Below, in pieces: positions 1 through 11,600 of a stretch of 64,000 nt of DNA (the stretch's first letter is position 1; each line of letters starts with the position of its first letter). A model generated the notes under the pieces. The model saw only the letters and a list, made by a program, of their open reading frames with translations, ran no database searches and was not told the origin of the DNA. This DNA is from Cordia subcordata (taxonomy: Eukaryota; Streptophyta; Magnoliopsida; Boraginales; Cordiaceae). The DNA lies in assembly GCA_028554755.1 (NCBI GenBank), contig JAPTOF010000009.1, positions 13,431,501 to 13,495,500 of the forward strand, given 5' to 3'. A program made the translations under genes and the position numbers.

Positions 1-473
1 CTCAACAACATGTAACTCATCATTAAAGATGTATTGCATCAAGTTTTACTTCACAAATACTTCAACAATTTTAAGCATAACTCAATTATCTCAACTTCAA
101 GAATAAACAAACCAAAGTCTCAACACAAATTTATTCAATTTAACCACACGAACATTTGGTATAAGCAAGTAGACCATACCAAAGTCTTTTTCAAAACACA
201 TAATCAAAATCTTTCTTGTCCTTTCTTACACACTTATAACTCTTCAAGTTTATGCAAATAAACATAACATCAAAATTCACTTTGCAACAAGCAACACTTT
301 ACATGAACTCTTTCGAACAACATTGGCTTTAAACCAATTCTCAATGCAGTCTAATTCCAATTTTTCCAAAAATTTAGATTTTTCTAAGAAAAAAACTTTT
401 TCAAGAAATAATCAATTTTCAAAACATGACCTAAAATTTTTTCAAACTTCACCACCCTATCTTGCTACACCAA
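1..473. other. Gene-free AT-rich sequence
   Basis: No homology or motif was recognised. The short open frames have plant-intergenic composition and no conserved domain words. Confidence 0.5.
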
Positions 474-1064
474 GAACAGTACATGCTACTATTCACGCAA
501 TAGCAAACTAAAAAAAAAATTATTATGCTCATCCATGTGCATTTATTCACCACCCCACCACTATTTGTTCAGTGACTTCCATATATATATATATATATAT
601 TCATTACCCAACAATTATTTGTTCACTACCCTATAACTATTTATTTACTGACTATTTGTTCATTACTCCATAACTATTTGTTCACTGAATTGTATATATA
701 CATCAAAAATTTATTTATTATCCCACAAGTATTTATTCACTACTCTCACATATACTGACACAAAACATAAACACATTTGCATATATGCATACATGAAGAT
801 CAAGGTGAACTTTAATGGTAGATTAATCTTGGAGTATCCAAACACCACACGGGAGGTACGGTTAGAATCGCTACGAGGAGAGAAAGAGTTTGGTAGTTGA
901 GGCGGGGTGAGATTGTATCGGAATTTTTGTGCCATGAGAAAGAAGACAACGGGTTTTAATGAATCAATACCTAGGAGGTTTTCTTGGACATGGTGCATAC
1001 CTAGGAGGTTTTCTTGGAAAGTTGAATTTTATAGCAGTATTTATTCGGCGTAAGATGACCGATG

Positions 1065-1417
1065 TGTTAGAGTATGACTTGAATTCCAATTCCAATTGAA
1101 TATTGGAGAGAATATGAAGTCAATAAAAATAAAAGTACTTTAGATTATAGGATCCCTAATCCAAATAGGATTAGCATATGTATTCTATAAATAGGACTTC
1201 TACCATGAGTTTAATTGTCACACACCACAAGGTGGGTGTACCATGTATGGTCACAAAGAAATTATTTCTTTTGAGTAATAGAGAATTACTTCATGGATAT
1301 AGGCCTTAGCCAAACCATGTTAAAATCTTGTCTATTTCTTTGTTATGTTACTTCCGTTATGTTATATGTGTATATTGCCTTTGTGTCATATTATCTATGT
1401 ACACGGTCCTTCTAACA
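1065..1417 (+). repeat. 5' LTR of the TRIM-like element
   Basis: The repeat starts TGTTAGAGTATGAC and ends CTTCTAACA, with a TATAAATA box at 1186-1193. It is roughly 90% identical to 2193-2545, with several small indels, so it looks older than the Copia element at 31.8 kb. Confidence 0.9.
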
Positions 1418-2192
1418 ATGTGGTATCAAAGCCTGAGACTGCGCATATATATGGCAATTGAAGATGTCATTAGAAAGTTGCTGCTGCGACACGTTTAGCA
1501 CTAATTATCACGTTGGAGTAATTAAACAAAATAGTTAAGGAGTATGGTAGGGTGCATTATGACTAATGCACTTGAACTGGGTTATTTAATATGTCTGTGT
1601 GATTTATCAGAATCTAACAACACTAATGGAGAAGCCAAAACTATAGCAATAGTCAAAGTAGGTTCAAGAGTACCTATGCCAAGAATAGTGTGGTAGGTTC
1701 AAGAACACCTAAAATAGAAAAAGTATAGTTAATTTTGTGTAAAGGTGTTATTGGCAAACGAGATAGTCATTAGCACCTTGTAAGAGACGAACCAACAACA
1801 CATCAAAGAAGATGAGTATATCATCAGAGAAGCCAAATCTTAATGTTGCAAAAAGATTCATCAAAAATAGGTTGACAACGAAGCAGTGAGAAGACAACCA
1901 AATGCATACAGTTTGATCGTGCACTCTAGACTATTAGATATTCTTGGAGTTGTAATCTAATGGTTCGTGATCAAGTGTGATGGCAGCAAGCAAAATTGAT
2001 GAGCTTGAGTACTTTGGAGAATTGGATCTTAAGAAAGGTCCAGTATTGTTTTGTGTTTAAGGGCGATTTTTAGATTTGACAAATCCAATTTGAAGACAAA
2101 ATTGCCAAATTCCATCTACCTATTGAAGTATTGAATTTTGAAGATGTTGATCAAGGGTTAAACGCTTGGAATTTCTTATCAAGAGAAGAATT

Positions 2193-2545
2193 TGTTAGAG
2201 TATGACTCGAATTCAATGTCTAATTGAACATTGGAGAGAGTAGAAAGTTAATAAAAATAAAAGTACTTTAGATTATAGGCTTCTTAATCCAAATAGGATT
2301 AGCATATGTATTCTATAAATAGGACTTTCTATCATGAGTTTAGTTGTCACACACCACAAGGTAGGTGTACCATGTATGGTTACTAAGAAATTATTTCTTA
2401 AGTAATAGAGAATTACTCCATCGATGTAAACCTTAGTCGAACCACGTTAAAATCTTGTGCATTTATATGTTATGTTACTTCTGCTATATTATATATGTTT
2501 ATTGCCTTTGTGTCTTATATATCTATGTGCACGATCCTTCCAACA
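2193..2545 (+). repeat. 3' LTR of the TRIM-like element
   Basis: This is the direct-repeat partner of 1065-1417, with the same TATA context (CTATAAATAGGAC) and the end CCTTCCAACA. It is followed by TGATG, the second target-site copy. Confidence 0.9.
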
Positions 2546-2742
2546 TGATGGTATCACCAACGAAGCAAAGAGGAAAAGAAGAGAAGAAGAGAGTTGTGAG
2601 GAGAGAGAAGAACGAAGAGAGAGAAAGGAGAGGATAAAGAGACGTGACGCACGCTGCTCAGCTGTTTGTTTTTTTTTTTTTAATGTGAAGGAGTATGACG
2701 CTTTGTGGAAACACCATGGTGAGGGACTATGGTATAATTTGC

Positions 2743-3420
2743 GTTTATTTTCCCTTCAAAACCACCTTTGTAATTATTATTTATGAAAATATTAAAATTT
2801 AGATTCAAATCTTGCTTTATGGTAAATTATAAATTCAATTGACTATTATAAATCTATGTATAGATCTAATCTAGACTATTATGAAACTATATATATGGTA
2901 AATAAATAACATAAAATTGATTGCTTTCAAATCTATGATGTATATATGTGTGTGTAAGTATTAATTCCACATGTCATCATTGCGTAGAATCTTTTTCCTG
3001 CAAAAAAATTCATGCCTCTTTTATCAGTATCTATGTCTTTGATTATTTTACTTTCTAAATTTAAATGTTCTATTCAATTATATTAATACTTATTGAAAAA
3101 TAAAATTAATATTGAAAAATTTATCAAGAATTAATTTGTACAAAATATATTTGAATATAATTAAAATCTATAGATCTAAATCTATATATTATATAAAATA
3201 GAGTCTATATTCATCTTTAAATACCACATGTTCTAATTAAATAAAAAAATTCACTAAAAAAAATGAGTTAAACTCCAATAAATATATTATTGATCCTCAA
3301 CTACTTTTCTTTTCCTAGATCAAATTATTTGTTGTTTCATTTTCTAATTTGAATATTTTGTTCAATCATTGCATATTGTAAAAAGTATGATTAGTATTGA
3401 AAACTTATCAAAATATAAAT
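2743..3420. other. Gene-free AT-rich sequence
   Basis: Only short AT runs and TCTATA-type words are seen; there is no gene or clear element. Confidence 0.5.
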
Positions 3421-3464
3421 TTTACAAAATCGTAGACTGTAAAAATTTTATTAGCTCTATTAAT

Positions 3465-4004
3465 AATAAATAAAGATACTTAAAATATTTATTTCTCTCA
3501 AGCATCGCATTTATTGTACTATAGTTGTTTATAAAAGTGGAGTTTGAGAAAGCTTTATCTAACTGTCTTCTAATGTCATTAATTAGTATATTTGAAGCAC
3601 GTCCATCGTTGGAGTTTTTTATTTCAACGATTAGACATATCAATAATGTGAAATCATCTATGAATATAATATAATGTATGTAATATCTTTCTATATAAGG
3701 GAAAAAATATGAGAATATCTACAAGAGCCTAGGTTCAAAAGAACGGTAAATTTCATCAAGGTTCTTTATTGTTTATAAAAGTGGAGTTTGAGAAAGCTTT
3801 ATCTGTTTTCTAATCTCATTAATTAGTATATTTGTAAAGGCTCTGTATTGTTTATCAACGTTCTTTATTGTTTACAAAAGTAGAGTTTGAGAAAGCTTTA
3901 TATAACTGTCCTCTAATCTCATTGATTAGTACATTTAAAGTGTGTCCATCATTTCAGGTTTTTAATTCAAGGACTAGACATATCGATAATGTGAAATATC
4001 AATA
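3465..4004 (-). repeat. Three partial tandem copies of an old element fragment
   Basis: The segment GTTTATAAAAGTGGAGTTTG, then AGAAAGCTTTATCT, occurs at about 3528-3665, 3770-3832 and 3868-4010 with progressive loss of parts. On the minus strand the first copy has a short frame with FIDDFT near 3660, faintly like a Copia integrase, but this is too weak to assign. Confidence 0.5.
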
Positions 4005-4013
4005 GATATAATA

Positions 4014-4460
4014 GGATACAATACATTTTACCTCCCTGTGTTTTGAGAAAGTCACATAAAATCTCCTGTGTTTTCAAAACTCACTGATAAATCCCTGTGC
4101 TAATTTAAAAAACGTTGTGCTTTGGCCCTCGCTGTTAGTTTTTCTATTAATGTGAACGGATTTTAAAACAAGAGGAGGGGATTTTGCACTATTTTTAAAA
4201 TCAGAGGAAGGAATTTACATCAATTTTAAAATTAGTGGGGTGAATTTGTACCAATTTACATGAGTTTTTTTCATTATTAACAAGTCAAAATGAATTTTAG
4301 GTGTGTTTTTATACTCTCCGTTAACTTTAACGGAAAAACTAATGGCGAGGGCTAATATACAACATTTTTGAAATTATAGGAGTTTATCAGTAAGTTTTAA
4401 AAACACAGAGGGTTTTATGCGACTTTCACAAAATACAAGAAGGTGAAATTCATTTTACTC
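4014..4460. mobile_element. MULE-type MITE with about 140-bp terminal inverted repeats
   Basis: The left end (CTGTGTTTTGAGAAAGTCAC and onward) is mirrored by the right end over roughly 140 bp, covering the CTCGC(C/T)(G/A)TTAGTTTTTC words. The flanks GATATAATA (4005-4013) and AATATAATA (4461-4469) are a 9-bp duplication with one mismatch, as expected for Mutator-like elements. There is no coding capacity. Confidence 0.85.
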
Positions 4461-5625
4461 AATATAATATTATGGAAAACCTTTCTCTATAAGAAATATA
4501 TATATATATATATATATATACATGAAAAGATTTATAAAGCATAGGTTCAAAAGAAGGGTAAGTTTCATCAAGGTTCCTATTATTTATAAAAGTGTTAATT
4601 TGGTTGTTGTTATTTTAAAAATAATCTATTTAATTTTTAATGCAAAGTAATCTTATTTCTAATGCTCGCAAAAGGTAAACAAATTGATCACCATTTTAGC
4701 CCTCGAAGGTGATCATGTGATGGTCACATGATCTGCACATAATTAATTCATCGGGATGGTCAATGAAAGGAAATGATTACATGAGAATCATATTTTTTTT
4801 GGTTCATATGCTTCTTTTTATGAGTAACTGTGATGTACTGGATATCACTCACAATCTGTAAAAAATTAATTCTAAAATCATTTTAAATTAATTAAGTAAA
4901 GATTTTATTTAATATTAGTAGCGATTAATACTATTTCACTCCCAAATGATTAAGAGCCTATGACGTCATAAACAATAGAAATCTGAATTTACTATATAGA
5001 AGAGAGTTTAATTTTTTGATAGTTGACTTAGTGAAAAATTAAAATAACTAAATTACTTAAGGTACTTCAACATTGATCAATACTAAGAAAGAACACGAAA
5101 ATTCTCTTTTGAAAAGTTGCCTTTAATTTCTTTCATGAACCTAACAATTCCTCCATGCCAAACACTATAGTGCCTCCACCAAAGCCACCAGATCACCGCC
5201 GATCACCATTCATCCACCCCACGAGCCACGCGCGCGGAATAAGACAAGGTCAGCAGTCCTCACGCGCGTGGAATAAGACAGTGTTTCACGATGGGTGGCT
5301 AGGCATAATCCTACGGGAACTTTGGAGGTTTCATGGCTTGGATATATAAGGTTGTTCTATTGTCCTTCAACAACAAAATCGATTTCACTTGCTTTTGGGA
5401 TAAAATAGAATGGGACATCTATGAGCGTACTACACATAATGAGTTCATCGTCAGGACAAAAGCTACAAGTTAAAAAAGATAAACACATTTTTATTATTTT
5501 AGTCAATTGAGGTTCTTCCTCAACATTCTTGACATGACAAGTGAGATTTGAATTCGAAGATACATCAATTAAAATGTCAAAGTAAAATCACTCAAACGTA
5601 TTTATATTATAGTTTAAAATTGAGT
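4461..5625. other. Region downstream of the cyclase gene
   Basis: No gene is seen. It holds an (AT)n run at about 4496-4520, a partial fourth copy of the 3.5-kb tandem unit (near 4545-4595), and a small GC-rich tandem repeat at 5226-5280. The cyclase 3' untranslated region should lie just left of 5626, but its end is not defined. Confidence 0.4.
5226..5280. repeat. Short tandem repeat CACGCGCG(C/T)GGAATAAGACA
   Basis: Two copies of a roughly 20-bp CpG-rich word lie about 34 bp apart in otherwise AT-rich DNA, about 350 bp past the cyclase stop codon. Confidence 0.6.
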
Positions 5626-8600
5626 TTATACGCATTGAAATGGCCATACACGTTTACGATATTCTGAGAGTGCCCATAACGGAAATATGTTCCTATACTG
5701 TGCATAATGCAGCATACAATTCTTCATGTACACTCCAAGAATTTCCTGTTACAATAATTTTAGAGTTATCTGAATCGTTCCAACATTAACTCAATGCTTC
5801 TATCAAACAATAGTTAGAAACGATTTTGTAGAGAGAAACGGGGAGGCGGCAACCAGAAGTTTGAGGTTACCTGTTGAGGGAAATCACCATCATTCATTTG
5901 CGCATTAATTAATAATTTTGCTGCTTTGTGCAAAGGAGTTGGATCCCTCTCAACCTAGATTATAAATGAAAAAACTGAGCACTTGCTTACTGTAGAATGG
6001 AGAAAGACTCAAGTATGATAAGCAACCAAATATTATTTTGTTTACTTGATAAATAGATAAGTAATAAAAACACAAAGACATCAATATGCAAAGAGATTAT
6101 CCTTACTAAACTTGGTACTAACCTGTCCACCGTACATAAGACCTAGCATTGCCCATGATGTCTGCACTAGGTTTGTTCGATTACCTTCCAGTGGTGTATA
6201 TTTCTGGTTTCAAGTGCATAAGTTTTAGGCATTAGCATAGCTAAATATTCAATGCTTTTCTCTAGGACATTATACATTGATTCATGTGAACTGAGATTTG
6301 CGTGATATCCTCTTCCACTTTAGCTAATATAACTAAATCCTCTTTACAAATTTAAACTTTTAAATGAGATGGTAATTTTAACTTGGTATCAGAGCTTAAA
6401 AACCAAAAGATTTCAGTTTTGAACCTCACTGCTACCCATTTGAAAAATATTAAATTATTTATATGCAAACCTTAAACAAATTACGCTACATAAAAATTAA
6501 CATCAATATCCTAATCCAAGCGAGATTTGAAAAGGAATTTGACATCATTATAAATACCCACAATACACAACAAAAAAAGGGGACTTTAACCTTAGAATTT
6601 GCAGAAGATTAAATTGAAGAGAAAGTTGGGAAGCACCTCTTGAAGAGAATTGGAGACAAAAAACTTCATCAACTTATTTGTTTAGGAATAATACGATGAG
6701 TTTTTCTTGTCATAATTCTTTTTCAATTTTTGCTTCGATTTTGATTATGAACTAAATCCCCATGATTCGAGGTGATAGTTAATAATTATTTTTATTTATG
6801 TTTCGGATTCTTTGGGATTTATTTGATTATTCGTATTTGTGCTTATTGCTGATTAACTTCTTGGTTAATTATTATTATACTTGTAGCTAATTTTTTTTAG
6901 TCAAGAATTTATACATTTTGTCATATAAGAATCTTGAATGTTCTTGTGAGTACGAATATAAGTTAATTAATAGGACTAGATTAAATTAATTGTTTCAATA
7001 TTGAGATAGGTTATGCCACTGAGATATTTTATGCCTTTATAGTCTCAATTAATTTTCTAGGGTCTGTTAGATTAATTAATTAAAGAAAAGTGAGAGATAA
7101 TTTATGTTATTGAGATAGATTATGCCTCAACAGCTTTAGTTAATTAATCTAGATGAATTAGAGCTTGTAGCCTGATCCCTTGTGCTTAATTGGAAATCCT
7201 AGAGTTGATAAATATGAATAGGATAATTTCATGGCTATCACCCTGAATCGCAAGTTCCATATATTAAATTCTTGCATTTTTCGTAGTTGATTTCTATGAT
7301 TTTCCTTTAATTATTTTATTTTATTAATTTTCTCTTTGATTTAGTTTAATTTAAAAATTGTCTTTCTCGTAGTATTTAGTTTAGTTATGTTAAATTCTTA
7401 GTTTTAGTTCTTAGTTTTTTTTTTTTCTTTTCAATTCCTAATAGCAATCTCGATTCCCTATGGTTCGACCCTCTAGTCGCGTTGCCATGATTAAGAGGAA
7501 AATTTTCATATTTTGTCAATTATTGTTTCAATTGATTTTATTAGCCATACAACGACGTGGTCATCACCTTACTCTTTGGGATGGTATAACCAACTTTGTT
7601 TTGGATTTTCTTGATGTTCTGTTAAATAAATGATAGAAATAGATATTCTACTTACCATGCTTGGGCATGATTCAAGGCTTTCTCCCCAGCCACCCTCCTC
7701 GTTTTGTGTTGACAAGTAAAAGTTGATAGCTTTACGAACCGCTTCACTATTTCCATATGTTCTTCCAGTTGCTGCAAGCCCTTGTAGGACAAACATTGTG
7801 CCATAGAGGAAGCAAATCCCCCAATAACCATACCTGTGACATTTTACGCGAATGAAAAAAAAAAAAAGAAAAAAAAAGGACTAAATATTCCCTAATCCCT
7901 TCTGCCATTCCACTTGTTCAAGTAATTTGCAAAATATATATATTCACCATGAACCATCTGGCCATTGTTTTCCTTCAAGAAAGCGTATCGCTTTTGCTAT
8001 GGAAACTTCTATTTCTTTCTCTCGATGGCCTGGATATAAACGCTTGAACAGTACAAGAGCTTGGATTATAGACGCCGTATTCTCGACATGCCTAAAGCAC
8101 CAAATGATCAATATCAACCGTCCATTTTCTTCTTGCTTAAAAGAACAAGATCTTAGAAGAATAGGAAGTGAGATATGACGGTCTTACTCTTGCTCAACAA
8201 CAATGTCAGCAAAAAGTTCTGAAGGATTCAAAACCTGAAAGAAAAGGAGAATAGTTTGTTATACCAGCATGAATCCCTCTAATAGAGTATTTATGTGAGA
8301 TGAATTTAGGCAGTAGGTAAACCCTCTTTCATGCCAATTATGTTCAAAATGAGGCGTTTGATTAAGAGCACCTGCAAATAAGGTTGTGGGACAGGAGGTT
8401 CCCAAATAGCAAAACCACCACTTTCAGGACTCTGTATAGACATTGAACATAATGAAGATAATAATAAGCTAACTGGTTTAAACATTATTCTATATATTGA
8501 TTTGTTAGCCAAAAACTGTAAAGATTAATATGTGTGTCTTACTTGTAGATAAAGGAGAACATTGACAGCTTCATACAAGCGTTCCCTAGGAGCTTTCTCT

Positions 8601-11600
8601 CCAACAATTTCAGGAGACATTTGCGAAAGAAACAAAAGGCACTATTGACAATAAATAGACGCCTTGTAAAAATAACTTTATAACGTGCCACTATTTTCTT
8701 TTGGGTGAATGTGATCAAAATCAAAATAAAATTGATCAAAAAATACCTTCAACCCTTCAGCTGTGCAGTCAGAGACGACCCATCCTTGATCTTGATCAGA
8801 GAAAGTCCATGATCCTTTAGTAAAGTGGCGATACATACTTTTATAGTCTCCTTTCGGATTTTCTTTGACCTGTGATTCCTTAATGTAGAAGTGTGCTTTT
8901 TTAAGACAATCTCCATATTCCTCGACCATGCCACTTGCCATAATTGCTTGAGTGGCAAGAGCACAGTCCCATAATTGGCTACCGAAACTCTAAGAGGGAG
9001 GAAAAAATTTTCAAATTAGTCATTTGCCAAGTAATTTGTCTTGTTGCAAAAAGAAAATGAAAAGGGTAAATAATATATATATATATATATATATTTGGTC
9101 TCTTATTTTTTATCTTTTTAACAATAAAGTTCTTTTTTTAAAACGTGATAATTCAGTCCCTTATCTTTGCAATTTGAGGACATTGCTAGTTCTAAACTCA
9201 GAAAAATTAAGAAATTAATGGTGCTAAAACTACTAGTGTCACAAATTGCTAAAATAAGAAATTGACGGTGTCACAAATTGCAAATATAAGGCATTGGAAT
9301 TTTTTTTTGACTTTTCTTAACTCAAGACTAAGTGCATCACTAAATGAAAAGATAAGAAACTGAATTATCACATTTTAAAGATAAGAGACTTAATTGTCAA
9401 AAAGTACAGAGCAAGACACTAAACAAGTTATTTAAGCAAATAAGGGAGAATGCCATTTCTCCCCATGAGTTGTAGCATAAATTCCAAACTCCCCCATCAA
9501 GATTTATTTTTACCAACTTTCCCCCATGATAGTAAGTCTCACCAAACAATGTCTTATCTTAATTATTCGTTTAGTTTTTGTGTTAAGTTTTTAAATTTTT
9601 AGTTTATAAAAAGTTATACTTTGAAATTAAAAAAAAAATTAATTTGATACACACACATATACAAAAGAAGATTTTATTTAAGTTTTTTATTAATTTGTAT
9701 AATAACTATTTTTACTTTTTATTTTTATTTTTAAATGGTTAGCTGGTTGAAAACATGATGCAATTGAATAGGAAAAAAAATTCAATTTGAAATATATATT
9801 AGAAAACAATTGTTTTAAAGTGAATTTAATTTTTCTTTAATAGTATATATAGGGCAGTTTTTGTAAAATATGTAGCTTTTTTTTCTTTTTCTTTGTATTT
9901 TGATTTTTCTTTTGTGATTCTTTATATTATTAGTGACTCATCGATCTATTGAATGATTTTATTAATTTTTTTGTCTACTATCTTTCTTTTTCTTTTCTTT
10001 TCTCTTTTGTGTTATAAAATTAAACAAAAATAAGGATGCCTTTAATATAAGGCTTTGTTTGGGAAAATTGAAGTCATGGGGGAATACGGGTAGAACTAAA
10101 ACTTCATGGGGGAATTTAAGATTTAACTGAAAATTCATGGGGGTAAATGGGATTTACCCATGCAAATAATAATAATTGTGGATATATCGAGGGTTAATCT
10201 ATCAAGAATTAGACCTGCATTTTCATTCCATCTTCAGCGATCCACAAGTAGTCGGGGACCCTGGCGAGATGATACTTGAATTCATCACAATTTGAATTCT
10301 CAGCCCACCAGCACATCATTTGTAAACTCTGAATATATAATAGGCAAATATCATTAGAGTGATTGTATGATCAATAAGGTCATTTCTGTTATATTGTATC
10401 AACTTTATTCATACTAACCTTTTCAACACATCCAATTGTAATATATCTGCTTTCTTCTGCTCCATAACGCATATATTTTATTGTTTTGTGTAATGCTCTT
10501 TCTCTTATTTTATTGAAGGGCCAACACCTAATTATTGGTTCACTGAAATAGTGAAGGGCGTCCCAGAGCAGATCTTGTATGAAAGTATGTGCGTAGTATA
10601 GGTCTTCCTGCATTGAAGGTCGAAATCAAGTTCATACAAAAACAATTTCTTCATTATAATTTAGACAAAAATGAAAGTTAAAAAATAAAAAATAAAAAAC
10701 CAACCTTACAACAATCATGGCGTGCTCTATTCCAGTCTATATCATCATATGGCTTCACATGAATTTCGTTTCTCAAGGATGCTACGAGATCGGTGATTGT
10801 ACCATGATATTTTCTCCCATACAAGTAAGACATGGGCATGTAAGTTGTACGGCAGTAGCACCACATTTTTGCTGCATCGCACGAAAGTTTGGGAGTGAGA
10901 CACAAGCCATTACTAGAAATTGGTCGATCTGAGACAAAAATTTTGAGACAGTAATTTTTTATCTTAAATTGAGAAGGATTTGAAACAAAAGAATATAATT
11001 GAACAAAATTTTCTAATAAATTAACGCATATTTGAGATGAATTTGGAACGAGACAAAATTTCCGTCTCAAAATTTAAAACAAGGGTTTTTTGAGATAGAA
11101 AATTTTCATCTTAAGTTTAGTCTCAAATACATTTCGTGCTGGAATTTTTGCGTCTCAAATCCAAACTTTTTGTAGTAAGCGTATTAGTCAACTTCAAAGA
11201 TAAATACACATCAATGTTCAAGCAAGGCTTTCGCATACGACCCACAATGTCTCGACATGACTCATAAGTGTAACGTAATAATAACATCAAAATGCAAATC
11301 TCTGTCCATCAAATAAGAACAAACTGATGTCTTTACCTGGATGATAAGGGAAAAATGAAGGGAATAGCCAAAATTCTGGAGGCAATGGATTGCAGCCATC
11401 CCACTCATACACTCCAAGCACCTATAAAAGAAAAATAAATTGTAAGAAAACTTAAAAGTAAGATTAGCAGAGTCTGGGATAACAGCAAAAATTGAAAAAT
11501 AAAACGTTTAGGATCTGTTCGGCAAATTTAGCTGTTGGAGTAGCTGTTTGGGTAGCTGATAGCTATTGTATTTTAGCTGTTGGCGGATAGTTGTTTAACT

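Larger units (their letters stand above)
1065..2545 (+). mobile_element. TRIM-like non-autonomous LTR retrotransposon
   Basis: Two direct repeats of about 353 bp (1065-1417 and 2193-2545), each TGTTAGAG...AACA, flank a 775-bp interior with no usable reading frame. The 5' repeat is followed by a Met-tRNA primer-binding site (TGGTATCAAAGCC, 1421-1433). The 3' repeat is preceded by a purine tract (AAGAGAAGAA, near 2181). Flanking bases are CGATG and TGATG, a 5-bp duplication with one transition. The size and lack of coding capacity fit TRIM elements. It is inserted in a dispersed repeat whose empty counterpart is at 57881-57885. Confidence 0.9.
474..2742 (+). repeat. Dispersed repeat copy A (interrupted by the TRIM)
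   Basis: Bases 474-1064 plus 2546-2742 align with 57214-58093. Shared landmarks are GAACAGTA at the left end, many ACTATTTGTTCACTA units, ATTTATTCGGCGT, a GA-rich block, a poly-T run and GGTATAATTTGC at the right end. The class is unknown; no clear terminal inverted repeats or coding region were found. Confidence 0.75.

Noticed and set aside
2455..2786. Glu/Arg-rich small protein
   Set aside because: It is a translation of the GA-rich block of the dispersed repeat across the TRIM 3' end; the 57-kb copy does the same at 57852-58034.
3422..3643. Copia integrase fragment
   Set aside because: The single FIDDFT-like word and a short frame without further conserved residues are too weak; kept only as a repeat.
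7569..8941. Separate short genes on the minus strand
   Set aside because: These frames are exons 9, 11 and 14 of the cyclase running on into introns.
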